Made by a program: the position numbers and the translations under genes
DNA from: an uncultured SAR116 cluster alpha proteobacterium
GTDB taxonomy: Bacteria; Pseudomonadota; Alphaproteobacteria; Puniceispirillales; Marisalimonadaceae
Assembly (NCBI GenBank): GCA_902539895.1
Contig: CACBMD010000015.1
Span: 1-32,679, forward strand
DNA length: 32,679 bases
Reading direction: 5' to 3'
Part shown: piece after piece, positions 10,542 through 19,312 of the stretch
Layout of the letters: every line of letters starts with the position of its first letter
Position numbering within the stretch: position 1 is the stretch's first letter
Notes under the pieces: generated by a model
The model's input: the letters and a program-made list of their open reading frames with translations, nothing else
Databases searched by the model: none
What the model was told of the DNA's origin: nothing

Positions 10542-12227
10542 TTAAATTTTCCATTTTACAGTTTTTCTATTTATGAATGCAACAGTGAACAATAATAAGA
10601 TTGGAAACAATATTTGGAAAAATGTTGCAATGCCCAGATCTTCTTTAGAACCACTCAAAGCTAAATTTAGAGCCTCGACCGTCAAAGTTGTAACTCTGCC
10701 CGCTCCTATAAAATAAACAGGTACATACAAAGCAAAAGAAACTATCATGCCTATAGCGAATGAAGTCATTAGAGAAGGTAAGACTAGTGGAATTTTTATC
10801 TTAAACAACCTAACTATTCTGTTTTTTCCTAGACTAGAAGCTACTTTTATATAATCAGTTTTAACTTCTCTCATAGCTGGAGCAAGTATGATAAAACAAT
10901 ATGGTATGACATAAAATAATTGAACAAATATAAGTGGTATTAAAAAACTACTAAAATTAAAAAATATCATAAAACTCTGTATTCCAATTAAAAAAGAAAT
11001 TTGGGGAATAAATAAAGGAGTAAATATAATCCATTCAAATTGAGTTTTTGTTATGTTTAAATAGTCTAATAATTCAACCCACAAAATTATCAACGATATA
11101 GACAATAATGAAACCATCAAAGGAATAAATATAGAAATTAAAATCAATGATTTATTCTGATAATAAAAATTTAAAAAATTTTCTATGTTTAAATCATTTG
11201 GAAAAAAATTTGGAAAGTACCAATTTTCACTAAATCCCCACAAAATAGAACAAATTATACCCATAAAAGATAATAAAAATAAGATTATATTAAAACATAA
11301 AATAGTAATTTTCAAAAACTCTGATTTAAATGAAATGATTTTTATAAAAAAAATATAAAATAATTTTAACTTAATTATTTTCTCAAAAAAAATCCAAACT
11401 ATAAGTAAAATTATAATTATAAATAATTGTATTAAAGATAAATTTGAAGCTATGAAGAATGAGTCCATATCTGAAGATTGAAAGATTTGCAAAATTCTTA
11501 CTGATAAAGTGGAAGGAGTTGATGGTGCCAAAAGTAAAGACATATCAACCACTGATGACGAAAATGCAATGATTATAAATATAACAAGTCTAATTTTTTT
11601 GTAAATGATTGGAAAAATTAATATAAACCAGGTAGAAAAACTCGAATGCTTAAGTGATTTGCCCATATCAAAAAATTTCGATGAAGAAAACTCTCTCAAA
11701 GCTGATAAAGACACCAAGATTAGGAATGGAATTTCTTTTAAAATGAGGCCTAATATTAAAAAAAAACCATATTCATCTGGAAATAAATAAGAGTTTGGAG
11801 GTCTATCAAAACCTGTTAACCAAGGTGAAACAGACCTTAATAATAATCCACTTGGAGACAAAAGAAAAATTAAACCAATAGCCATTGTAATATGTGGTAG
11901 AGCAATTAAAGGTGATATGATGATTTTTAGATAATTATAAAATTTAGTTTTAAAAAAATATAAAAGAATAACTTGAGAAAAAAATAACGCTAAAGCAGTT
12001 GAAACTAAACCAGTAAATATCGACAATAATATTGACTTATATATCCCTGGAATATTTATTGATATATAAAAATAATTTAAGCTAAGTTCATCTTTTCCTA
12101 AAGTTGGTAAATAATTAAATGATGGTAAAAAAAAGCCTAAAAAACCAAACAATATAGGTAGAGTGATAATTATTCCAATAAACACTATTGAAACTTTGGA
12201 AAGGAGCCGGAGAAAATTATTTACCAT
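10542..12227 (-). CDS. ABC transporter permease, YnjC-like (two fused domains)
   Basis: A 561-residue inner-membrane protein with about 12 membrane helices, built as two binding-protein-dependent permease halves in one chain. This is the architecture of ThiP, FbpB and YnjC permeases. Each half has an EAA-type cytoplasmic loop that docks the ATPase: REFSSSKFFDMGKSLKHSSF near residues 177-196 and REVKTDYIKVASSLGKNR near 449-466. It begins 7 nt after the stop of a YnjB-like binding protein, so the pair is one transport unit. No ATPase gene follows, which is unusual because ynjBCD normally includes ynjD. The substrate is unknown; YnjBCD is often annotated as thiamine- or sulfate-related without firm proof. 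Confidence 0.85.
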   Translation of the reverse strand: MVNNFLRLLSKVSIVFIGIIITLPILFGFLGFFLPSFNYLPTLGKDELSLNYFYISINIPGIYKSILLSIFTGLVSTALALFFSQVILLYFFKTKFYNYLKIIISPLIALPHITMAIGLIFLLSPSGLLLRSVSPWLTGFDRPPNSYLFPDEYGFFLILGLILKEIPFLILVSLSALREFSSSKFFDMGKSLKHSSFSTWFILIFPIIYKKIRLVIFIIIAFSSSVVDMSLLLAPSTPSTLSVRILQIFQSSDMDSFFIASNLSLIQLFIIIILLIVWIFFEKIIKLKLFYIFFIKIISFKSEFLKITILCFNIILFLLSFMGIICSILWGFSENWYFPNFFPNDLNIENFLNFYYQNKSLILISIFIPLMVSLLSISLIILWVELLDYLNITKTQFEWIIFTPLFIPQISFLIGIQSFMIFFNFSSFLIPLIFVQLFYVIPYCFIILAPAMREVKTDYIKVASSLGKNRIVRLFKIKIPLVLPSLMTSFAIGMIVSFALYVPVYFIGAGRVTTLTVEALNLALSGSKEDLGIATFFQILFPILLLFTVAFINRKTVKWKI

Positions 12228-12234
12228 TTATGAC

Positions 12235-13479
12235 CTAATTATTTGAGCCATATTTTTCTATCCACCCTTCTTCTATGATTTTAACCCAGGAGGGATGTGG
12301 CTCCTCCAGTTTCATTGTTAACTCTTCATTTGAAAGTGTTGCAAGACCTCTTGGAAGAGAAGTAAATTTATTTTTCCAATTTTTATCTAATTTTGCTACT
12401 GAAATAACACTTGGGTCACCCCAAAAAGTCTTGTCTTGTTTTTTTAATTGAGCTTCCGGTGATATCAAGAAATTGACAAAGATTTTAGCAGCAGTTTTTT
12501 TACCAGAGTTATATGGAATTGCTAAAAAATGGACGTTAGCAAGAGTTCCATCTTTATGTATGAAACTTCTTGTAGTGTTAGGTAACTTTCCTTCAGAAAT
12601 TGCATTTGAAGCGTGCGCTATATTAAAGGCCATTCCAATGTCAATTTCTCTTTCTGCAACTAATTCTGTTAAAGCTAAATAATTAGGGGGGTAATTTTTG
12701 CCTTCTCTCCACAAATATGGAGTTGTCTCATCTAACCATTTCCATAATGGGCTAAGAACATCTTTATGCTTATGAATAATATACTCTGATTTCAACAAGC
12801 TTTTATTATCTATCAACTCAATTAAAATTTGTTTTAAAAAACTAGTCCCCGTAAAATCTGGTGGCTGAGGAAAAGTAAACCTACCCTTATTTCTGATTAT
12901 ATAATCTTTTAATTCAGATGCTGATCTTGGAGGTGATTTAATGTATTTACTATCGTAATAAAAATTTAATTGTGATACTCCCCAAGGCATTTCCATACCT
13001 TCTGTGGGAACTCCAAAATCATTTAACAAAGTAGGGTTATTTTCAAAATCTAAATACTTAGAATTTGGTAAGTCTCTAATCCAATTTTCAGAGAGAAGCA
13101 TATTATTTTTCTTCATTACTGAAAAATTTTCTCCATTAATCCATACTAAGTCGACGGCTCCATTTTTGTCTTTTTTGACATTTTTTTCTGATAATATTCT
13201 TGCTACCACATTAGCAGTATCAGTTACTTTTACGTGTTTAACCGTTATGTTATATCTTTTTTTAACTTCATCTGAAGCCCATTTGATATATGAGTTAATA
13301 TTCTTAGCGCCACCCCATGCATGAAAAAAAATTGTTTGTCCAGAAACTTTGTTGGCTTTTATGTCCCAATCATTCTTTTTTTCTGTGGCATTGGTGTAAG
13401 AACTATTTATAAAAACAATACTAATAAAAAAACACCTAAAAACTAATTTAGCTAAATTATCTGCTAGTTTTAAATACAT
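12235..13479 (-). CDS. ABC transporter substrate-binding protein, YnjB-like
   Basis: A 414-residue periplasmic binding protein with a hydrophobic N-terminal export segment (about residues 12-31, ending near SSYTNA). The opening of the mature region, GQTIFFHAWGGAKNINSYI (about 48-66), and the following KWASDEVKKRYNI resemble YnjB (COG4134). Length is close to the family norm of about 390. It is the first gene of the run that continues into the permease. A GAGG ribosome site lies just before the ATG. Upstream is a perfect 10-bp inverted repeat (13518-13544), a candidate operator. Ligand unknown; extracellular solute-binding role is firm. Confidence 0.87.
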   Translation of the reverse strand: MYLKLADNLAKLVFRCFFISIVFINSSYTNATEKKNDWDIKANKVSGQTIFFHAWGGAKNINSYIKWASDEVKKRYNITVKHVKVTDTANVVARILSEKNVKKDKNGAVDLVWINGENFSVMKKNNMLLSENWIRDLPNSKYLDFENNPTLLNDFGVPTEGMEMPWGVSQLNFYYDSKYIKSPPRSASELKDYIIRNKGRFTFPQPPDFTGTSFLKQILIELIDNKSLLKSEYIIHKHKDVLSPLWKWLDETTPYLWREGKNYPPNYLALTELVAEREIDIGMAFNIAHASNAISEGKLPNTTRSFIHKDGTLANVHFLAIPYNSGKKTAAKIFVNFLISPEAQLKKQDKTFWGDPSVISVAKLDKNWKNKFTSLPRGLATLSNEELTMKLEEPHPSWVKIIEEGWIEKYGSNN

Positions 13480-13517
13480 TTAGATTTACCTCAAAGTTTG
13501 TTCTTGAATAGACAAAT

Positions 13518-13553
13518 ATTGATATTAGATATATTAATATCAATGGTAGCTAC
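13518..13553. promoter_or_regulatory. Inverted repeats between divergent ynjB-like and yggT genes
   Basis: The 113-nt divergent gap holds a perfect inverted repeat: ATTGATATTA (13518-13527), a 7-nt spacer, then TAATATCAAT (13535-13544). Directly beside it is the palindrome GTAGCTAC (13546-13553). Arm length and position between two divergent starts suit a dimeric repressor or activator site for the transporter, though a leader hairpin in the ynjB transcript is also possible. No regulator gene is adjacent. No convincing -35/-10 pair was identified around it. Confidence 0.4.
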
Positions 13554-13592
13554 TATCTCCAAAATACTCAACATAGAAATAGTTATGTAATT

Positions 13593-13877
13593 ATGAATGC
13601 CCTTTTGATCTTGATAAATGAAATTATAACACTCTACTTATATACATTATTCGTATATGTTATAATGAGTCTTCTAATCCAATTTCAAATGATTAATAGC
13701 TATAACAAAATTATAAATACAATTTTTAGAGCATTAATATCTTTGCATGAACCTTTATTAGGAAAAATAAGACAATATATACCATCTCTATCAGGAATAG
13801 ATTTATCCCCTGTAATTGTTATTCTTTTATTGAGCTTTTTAAAAAACTTAATTCAAGATTATAGATTAGGATTATAA
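13593..13877 (+). CDS. YggT family membrane protein
   Basis: A 94-residue protein with two hydrophobic regions (about 5-33 and 71-87) around a short amphipathic stretch. The segment EPLLGKIRQYIPSLSGIDLSPVI is the family signature (LxP(L/I)R-like region followed by GxDxSP). YggT proteins are inner-membrane proteins with roles suggested in osmotic shock tolerance or cell division/plastid-type membrane organisation; exact function is unsettled. In many alphaproteobacteria yggT is followed by a DUF167 gene before folD. Here folD follows after 8 nt with nothing between. The start has no obvious Shine-Dalgarno. Confidence 0.88.
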   Translation: MNALLILINEIITLYLYTLFVYVIMSLLIQFQMINSYNKIINTIFRALISLHEPLLGKIRQYIPSLSGIDLSPVIVILLLSFLKNLIQDYRLGL

Positions 13878-13885
13878 ATTAATTT

Positions 13886-14806
13886 ATGACGATTATAAAT
13901 AAAATAATTGATGGAAAAATGTATGCTGAAAAACTGTTAGAAGAAATTCATCCTCTAAGCAAAGAATTTGTACACAATTTTAATCGTAAGCCATGCCTTA
14001 CTGTCATACTAGTTGGAGACAATTCAGCTAGTAAAATATATGTAAAAAATAAAATCCTAATAGCCAAAAAAATTGATATAGAATCTAGAGAAATCTTACT
14101 TGGTTCTGATATTACAGAAGAAGAATTAATACACCATATCTCAATACTTAATAAGGATCAAAATGTGGATGGAATTCTTGTTCAACTTCCACTTCCAAAA
14201 CATATTTCAGAAAAAAAGATCATTAATTTAATTAGCCCATCAAAAGATGTTGATGGATTTCACCCAGAGAATTTTGGTAAACTTTTCATGGGGGACCCAA
14301 AATTTATTCCATGTACACCCTTAGGCTGTCTTTATATGTTGAAGCACGAAATTGACGATATAAAAGGGAAAAACGCCGTTATAATTGGGAGATCAAACAT
14401 TGTTGGAAAACCAATGGCATCACTGTTACTATCTTCAGACTGCTCAGTGACAATAATTCATTCAAAAAGCAAAAACATTGAAGTACATACTAGAAAAGCA
14501 GACATCTTAATTGTAGCAGTGGGTATTCCTCAAATGATTGATGAAAAATTTATTAAACCAGATGCGATTGTAATAGATGTCGGAATTAATAGATTAGAAA
14601 CTAAAAATAATGATAATCCTAGTAATAAGGGAGTACTTGTTGGTGATGTCAAATTTGAAAATGTTTTAAAAATTGCCAAAAAAATTACCCCTGTTCCTGG
14701 GGGAGTTGGACCAATGACAATTGCATGCTTAATGTATAACACTGTCAAGGCTGCCTATATTAACAAAAAAAATGATTTTATTAATGTCTTAGAAGGAATT
14801 TTATAA
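13886..14806 (+). CDS. folD: Methylenetetrahydrofolate dehydrogenase/cyclohydrolase FolD
   Basis: FolD is the bifunctional enzyme converting 5,10-methylene-THF to 10-formyl-THF through methenyl-THF, in the cytoplasm. The 306-residue protein shows the YVKNK catalytic Y-x3-K element (near 52-56), VDGILVQLPLPKH (about 93-105), KDVDGFHPENFGKL, PCTPLGC, the NADP-site GRSNIVGKPMASLL (about 169-182) and the C-terminal PVPGGVGPMT. Its stop codon shares one base with the start of the downstream HIG1-type gene, which indicates translational coupling in the yggT-folD-HIG1-ATR run. Confidence 0.98.
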   Translation: MTIINKIIDGKMYAEKLLEEIHPLSKEFVHNFNRKPCLTVILVGDNSASKIYVKNKILIAKKIDIESREILLGSDITEEELIHHISILNKDQNVDGILVQLPLPKHISEKKIINLISPSKDVDGFHPENFGKLFMGDPKFIPCTPLGCLYMLKHEIDDIKGKNAVIIGRSNIVGKPMASLLLSSDCSVTIIHSKSKNIEVHTRKADILIVAVGIPQMIDEKFIKPDAIVIDVGINRLETKNNDNPSNKGVLVGDVKFENVLKIAKKITPVPGGVGPMTIACLMYNTVKAAYINKKNDFINVLEGIL

Positions 14807-15009
14807 TGGATTGGTTAAACATTACTTTATTTCTTTCTATGACATTAGTTGTTCTTATCCTTGCTTGGGGCTTGATAACAATGGCTAGAGGTGGAGAATA
14901 CAACAAATCACATAGCAATATTTTAATGAGATACAGAATAATTTTTCAAGCTATAGCAATATTAATTTTTATATGCTTATTAATATACAAGAGATATCAC
15001 AATGGTTAA
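14806..15009 (+). CDS. HIG1-domain two-helix membrane protein
   Basis: A 67-residue protein with two membrane helices (about 7-27 and 44-62) joined by a polar loop MARGGEYNKSHSNILMRYR. The loop and start of helix 2 contain R-Y-R-x3-Q (RYRIIFQ), matching the R-x-R-x3-Q core of the HIG1 family; the usual preceding Gln is Asn here. Alphaproteobacterial versions are annotated as twin transmembrane proteins, and their mitochondrial relatives (Rcf1/HIGD) tune cytochrome c oxidase. A similar role is inferred and would fit an organism with heme A synthase. It overlaps folD by 1 nt and the adenosyltransferase by 8 nt. Confidence 0.8.
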   Translation: MDWLNITLFLSMTLVVLILAWGLITMARGGEYNKSHSNILMRYRIIFQAIAILIFICLLIYKRYHNG

Positions 15010-15595
15010 ATTAAATAAAATTTATACCCGAACAGGGGACGACGGATCAACTGGATTAACCGATGGAAGTAGAGTTCCAAAGCACTCACCTAGACCACAA
15101 GCGTATGGTTCAGTTGATGAATTAAATTCCTCCTTGGGAATAGTATACTTTTGCTTAAACAAAGGAAATTCAAACTTACTTCATAATGAAATTAAAAATT
15201 TAATCAGAGAAATTCAAAATAATTTATTTGATTTAGGTGCAGATTTAGCAACACCAATATCGAAAAAAAAAGAAAAGTATCCAGCGCTTAGAATTAAAAA
15301 GGGACAAATTGATAAAATAGAAAATAAAATAGACTATTATAATAAGTCATTAAAACCTCTTAATTCCTTCATTTTACCAGGCGGGTCAGAAGCATCTACT
15401 TTGCTACACCAGTCAAGAACAATAGCTAGAAGAGCTGAAAGAGACATTAGTTTACTTTCAAGCACAGAAGATATAAACATACAATCTTTAATTTATTTGA
15501 ATAGATTGTCTGATTTATTATTTGTATTATGTAGAGTTTTAAACGAAAATGGATTAAATGATGTATTATGGATACCAGGTTTGAATCAAAAATAA
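15002..15595 (+). CDS. Cob(I)alamin adenosyltransferase, PduO type
   Basis: It transfers the adenosyl group of ATP to cob(I)alamin to make coenzyme B12. The 197-residue protein opens with the ATP-binding signature YTRTGDDGSTGLTDGSRVPK (8-27). It also carries SVDELNSSLG and the C-terminal helix pair RTIARRAERDI and NRLSDLLFVLCR with the conserved Arg residues. Its ATG lies within the end of the HIG1 gene. ATR followed by etfB and etfA is an arrangement I recall from other alphaproteobacteria. Together with cobT it suggests cobalamin is used, but no B12-dependent enzyme is in the window. Confidence 0.96.
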   Translation: MVKLNKIYTRTGDDGSTGLTDGSRVPKHSPRPQAYGSVDELNSSLGIVYFCLNKGNSNLLHNEIKNLIREIQNNLFDLGADLATPISKKKEKYPALRIKKGQIDKIENKIDYYNKSLKPLNSFILPGGSEASTLLHQSRTIARRAERDISLLSSTEDINIQSLIYLNRLSDLLFVLCRVLNENGLNDVLWIPGLNQK

Positions 15596-15605
15596 TTTAT
15601 TTACG

Positions 15606-15622
15606 AAAGGGAGTTTAGTTTG
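15606..15622 (+). promoter_or_regulatory. Shine-Dalgarno fixing the TTG start of etfB
   Basis: AAAGGGAG at 15606-15613 lies 6 nt before the TTG at 15620. The EtfB N-terminus ([18 protein letters not shown]) begins exactly at this TTG, and the next in-frame ATG, near 15717, would remove the conserved first strand. The site therefore decides a non-ATG start. Confidence 0.8.
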
Positions 15623-16369
15623 AAAATTTTAGTGCCTGTTAAAAGAGTGGTAGACTATAACGTGAAAGTCAGAGTTAAAAATGATAATTCTGGTGTTGAA
15701 TTAGAAAACGTTAAAATGTCTATGAACCCTTTTGACGAAATAGCTGTTGAAGAGGCTTTAAGATTAAAAGAAAAAGGTATAGCTAATGAGGTTATAGCTA
15801 TATCTATCGGTGCATCTCAAGTTCAAGAAACTATAAGAAATGCTCTTGCAATGGGAGCAGATTCAGGGATTTTTGTTGAATCCAACGATAATCTTGAACC
15901 ACTTAACGTAGCAAAAATTATTTCTTCTATTGCTAAAAAAGAAAATATCGATTTGATGATTTTAGGTAAGCAAGCGATAGACGATGATATGAATGCTACT
16001 GGTCAGATGATTGCAGCCTTATTAGATTGGCCTCAAGCTACTTTTGCAAGCAAAGTCGAAATTTCAGGGAAAACAGCCAAGGTTAGCCGCGAAGTTGACG
16101 GCGGAATTGAAAATATTGAAATTTCATTACCTGCAGTTATAAGCACTGACTTACGATTAAATGAACCCAGATATGCTAGCCTTCCAAACATTATGAAAGC
16201 TAAGAAAAAGCCAATTAGCGAAATTAAGATTGAAGATCTAAACATAGAAATAAAAAAACATTTAAGTATTTTAAAAGTTGAAGAACCTGCTAAACGTCAA
16301 TCAGGGATCATGTTAAAAACTGTAGATGAATTAGTTGATAAATTAAAAAATGAAGCAAAAGTAATATAA
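15620..16369 (+). CDS. etfB: Electron transfer flavoprotein, beta subunit
   Basis: EtfB pairs with EtfA to carry electrons from acyl-CoA and other dehydrogenases to ETF:ubiquinone oxidoreductase. The 249-residue protein has the N-terminal [28 protein letters not shown] (about 36-51), [14 protein letters not shown] and the AMP-site region [16 protein letters not shown] (about 116-131). It starts at TTG with a strong Shine-Dalgarno and is followed by etfA after 19 nt. The ETF-quinone oxidoreductase gene is not in this window. Confidence 0.97.
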   Translation: MKILVPVKRVVDYNVKVRVKNDNSGVELENVKMSMNPFDEIAVEEALRLKEKGIANEVIAISIGASQVQETIRNALAMGADSGIFVESNDNLEPLNVAKIISSIAKKENIDLMILGKQAIDDDMNATGQMIAALLDWPQATFASKVEISGKTAKVSREVDGGIENIEISLPAVISTDLRLNEPRYASLPNIMKAKKKPISEIKIEDLNIEIKKHLSILKVEEPAKRQSGIMLKTVDELVDKLKNEAKVI

Positions 16370-16388
16370 AAAACTGAAGGAATATAAA

Positions 16389-17318
16389 ATGAAAGTACTC
16401 GCTATAGCTGAACATAATAACCATGAACTTTTGCCTGCTACATTACATACTGTAAACGCAGCCAGACAACTTGGCGATTGTGACTTGTTAGTTGTCGGTC
16501 ATAGTTGCCAAAAGGTTGTTGATAATGCAAGCAAAATTGATGGTCTCAATCAAGTTCTTTATTGCAATGATGAAATATATAAAAACTCAATAGCAGAAAA
16601 TTTATCTGTCCTTATTAAATCTATTGCACAAGATTATTCTCACATTTTATTTTCAAATACTGCTAATGGGAAAAATACAGCTCCTCGTTTAGCTGCTTTG
16701 CTAGATGTTATGATTGTTCCAGATATAATTGAAATAATAGATGAAAATACTTTTAAAAGACCAATTTACGCTGGCAACGCCATAGCCACTTGCAAAAGCG
16801 AAGATGCATGTAAAGTTATTACTGTAAGGACAACTGCATTTGAAAAAGCTTCATTGAATGAAAATAAAATTGAAACTGTATCTATTAAAGCTGAGAAAAA
16901 TACTGAATTAACAAAATATATTAATTCAGAACTTTCACAAAATGAAAGACCTGAATTAACTGCTGCTGATATTGTTGTTTCAGGTGGAAGAGGTCTTGGA
17001 TCAGCTGAAAACTTTCAAGTTCTAGAAAAATTAGCGGACAAACTAGGAGCAGCAATGGGGGCAAGTAGAGCGGCAGTTGATGCTGGCTATGTGCCCAACG
17101 ATTGGCAAGTAGGCCAAACTGGAAAAGTAGTTGCCCCAAATTTATATATAGCTGCTGGGATTTCTGGTGCAATACAACATTTAGCAGGCATGAAAGACAG
17201 TAAGGTGATTGTAGCGATAAATAAAGACGAAGAAGCTCCTATATTTTCTGTGTCCGACTATGGGCTTGCTGATGATTTATTTAAAACTGTGCCAGAAATG
17301 GAGAAACTAATAAAATAA
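16389..17318 (+). CDS. etfA: Electron transfer flavoprotein, alpha subunit
   Basis: EtfA binds FAD and completes the soluble ETF dimer. The 309-residue protein has the adenine-nucleotide-like N-terminal domain (1-190) and the C-terminal FAD domain, with VVSGGRGLGSAENF (about 197-210), AMGASRAAVDAGYVPNDWQV (about 218-237), GQTGKVVAPNLYIAAGISGA and the closing DYGLADDLFKTVPE. The 3' end overlaps the convergent TlpA-like gene by 12 nt. Confidence 0.97.
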   Translation: MKVLAIAEHNNHELLPATLHTVNAARQLGDCDLLVVGHSCQKVVDNASKIDGLNQVLYCNDEIYKNSIAENLSVLIKSIAQDYSHILFSNTANGKNTAPRLAALLDVMIVPDIIEIIDENTFKRPIYAGNAIATCKSEDACKVITVRTTAFEKASLNENKIETVSIKAEKNTELTKYINSELSQNERPELTAADIVVSGGRGLGSAENFQVLEKLADKLGAAMGASRAAVDAGYVPNDWQVGQTGKVVAPNLYIAAGISGAIQHLAGMKDSKVIVAINKDEEAPIFSVSDYGLADDLFKTVPEMEKLIK

Positions 17319-17840
17319 GCTTTTAATCTTATTAATTATTGCATCTTCTCCCCATTTTAAAATTCCCTCATGTTTTGAAATTATGAAACTATTTTGATTA
17401 ACTATTATTGTTGTAGGAATTCCTCTCAATTTTAATGCTTTAAAAATTTTCATTTCTTTATCAAAGAAGTGTTCTAAGTTTGAAGCACCATTATTAGATA
17501 AAAATTTTAATTGATCTTTAATATCTTTTTTATCTATTGATATAGTAAAAACATCTATATTAAATTTTTTAATTTTAGATTTTAATAAACTTAAATCAGG
17601 TAGCTCTTCTTTACATGGAATACACCAAGTAGCCCAAAAATTAATTACATAACCTTTTGTTAACAAATCCTGATTAAATTTTAATATTAAAGGCTTTTCT
17701 TTATTATCCAGAACCTTCAAAGTTGGGAATTTAATTTTATCACTTATTTTATCTAAATATTCGACAGCATTAGCATTTCCAGACAAAATTGTTAGAAACA
17801 ATAATATTATTATTTTTTTATTAAAATTTGATATAAGCAT
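17307..17840 (-). CDS. TlpA-like periplasmic thioredoxin
   Basis: A 177-residue exported thiol-disulfide protein. A signal peptide occupies about residues 8-26 (IIILLFLTILSGNANA). The thioredoxin active site is WATWCIPCKEELPDL, with C73 and C76, and the cis-Pro strand is GIPTTIIV. The TlpA/ResA family keeps periplasmic cysteines reduced, often for cytochrome c or cytochrome oxidase copper-site assembly; that role is inferred. It is transcribed divergently from argH across 53 nt, an arrangement I recall from other alphaproteobacteria. It overlaps etfA at the 3' end by 12 nt. Confidence 0.9.
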   Translation of the reverse strand: MLISNFNKKIIILLFLTILSGNANAVEYLDKISDKIKFPTLKVLDNKEKPLILKFNQDLLTKGYVINFWATWCIPCKEELPDLSLLKSKIKKFNIDVFTISIDKKDIKDQLKFLSNNGASNLEHFFDKEMKIFKALKLRGIPTTIIVNQNSFIISKHEGILKWGEDAIINKIKSLFY

Positions 17841-17893
17841 GTTAAGTATTACTTTAGATTAATAATTTATTAATATTTAATATAGATAATAAA

Positions 17894-19306
17894 ATGAAAA
17901 AAAGTAGTTTAGATAAGCAAAAAAGTAATAAAATTTGGGGTGGAAGATTTTCTACATCTCCTAGCAAGTTAATGGAGGAGTTTAATTCATCGATCCAATT
18001 TGATCAGTTTCTTTATGTCGAGGATATTGAAGGATCAATAGCACATTCAGAAATGTTGTCTAAACAAAATATTATTTCTAAAAAAGAGTTTTTATCTATT
18101 AAGTCTGGGTTAGAACAAATAAAAAAAGAAATATCCAACAAGGAGTTTAAATTCTCAACTAAACTAGAAGATATACATATGAATATTGAAAATAGATTAG
18201 TGGAAATAATAGGAGATACTGGTAAAAAATTACATACTGCTAGATCAAGGAATGATCAAGTCGCAACTGATATCAAATTATGGCTTAGGAAAAAAATTGA
18301 TGAAATAGAGTTAAGTCTGAAAAATTTGCAACGTACACTTATTGAAAAATCCGAAATATATCATGATCTTTTTATGCCTGGCTATACGCATCTTCAAGTT
18401 GGTCAACCAGTTACATTTGGTCATCATCTATTAGCTTACGTGGAGATGTTTGGTAGAGATAGGGGAAGATTACTTGACTGTAGAAAAAGAATGAATGAGT
18501 TACCTTTGGGTTCTGTTGCTTTAGCAGGTACTAGTTATCCAATAGATAGACACTTTGTAGCAGACAAACTTGGCTTTAATAAACCTACTGAAAATTCAAT
18601 GGATGCTGTTGCTGATAGAGATTTTGCTATTGAATTTATATCTGCATCATCGCTAATAGCTATACATTTATCTAGGCTTGCTGAAGAATTAGTTATTTGG
18701 TCGTCTGACAGGTTTAATTTTGTTAAATTGCCAGAAAACTTTACAACTGGCTCTAGTATTATGCCTCAAAAAAGAAATCCAGATGCAGCGGAATTAATAA
18801 GAGCTAAACCTGGTAGAATATTTGGTAACTTACTTAGTTTAATGACAGTTCTAAAAGGACTTCCAATGACATATGGCAAAGATATGCAAGAAGATAAAGA
18901 GCCAATCATTGATACTGCTAAAAATATTGAACTATGCATTTTAAATATGGAAGGTATGATCGCAGATATTGAACCTATTCCTGAAAAAATGATGGAGGCA
19001 CTTCAAAAAGGTTTTCCAACTGCTACAGACTTAGCAGATTACCTTGTAAAAAATCTTAAAATACCCTTCCGAGATGCTCATCATTTAACAGGTAAATTAG
19101 TTTTGTTAGCTGAGACAAAAATGACTTCTTTAGAAAATTTAACTTTAGAGGATATCCAAAGTGTTGTTCCTAATGCAGATTTAAATATATTAGGAGTTTT
19201 AAAGATTAAAAATTCTATATCAAGTAGAACATCTTATGGTGGAACAGCGCCGAAAAATGTTTTAAAAGCTACTAAAAATGCTAAAAAAAGATTTTTAGAG
19301 GAATAA
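17894..19306 (+). CDS. argH: Argininosuccinate lyase
   Basis: ArgH cleaves argininosuccinate to arginine and fumarate in the last step of arginine synthesis. The 470-residue protein shows the N-terminal KIWGGRFSTSPS, HTARSRNDQVATD (about 116-128), the TH-containing MPGYTHLQVGQPVTFGHH, and the fumarase-superfamily signature GSSIMPQKRNPDAAE (about 290-304) with its flexible catalytic serine loop. Length is normal. It opens the argH-lptM-lysA run; the lipoprotein gene starts 6 nt after its stop. Confidence 0.98.
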   Translation: MKKSSLDKQKSNKIWGGRFSTSPSKLMEEFNSSIQFDQFLYVEDIEGSIAHSEMLSKQNIISKKEFLSIKSGLEQIKKEISNKEFKFSTKLEDIHMNIENRLVEIIGDTGKKLHTARSRNDQVATDIKLWLRKKIDEIELSLKNLQRTLIEKSEIYHDLFMPGYTHLQVGQPVTFGHHLLAYVEMFGRDRGRLLDCRKRMNELPLGSVALAGTSYPIDRHFVADKLGFNKPTENSMDAVADRDFAIEFISASSLIAIHLSRLAEELVIWSSDRFNFVKLPENFTTGSSIMPQKRNPDAAELIRAKPGRIFGNLLSLMTVLKGLPMTYGKDMQEDKEPIIDTAKNIELCILNMEGMIADIEPIPEKMMEALQKGFPTATDLADYLVKNLKIPFRDAHHLTGKLVLLAETKMTSLENLTLEDIQSVVPNADLNILGVLKIKNSISSRTSYGGTAPKNVLKATKNAKKRFLEE

Positions 19307-19312
19307 TAAAGA

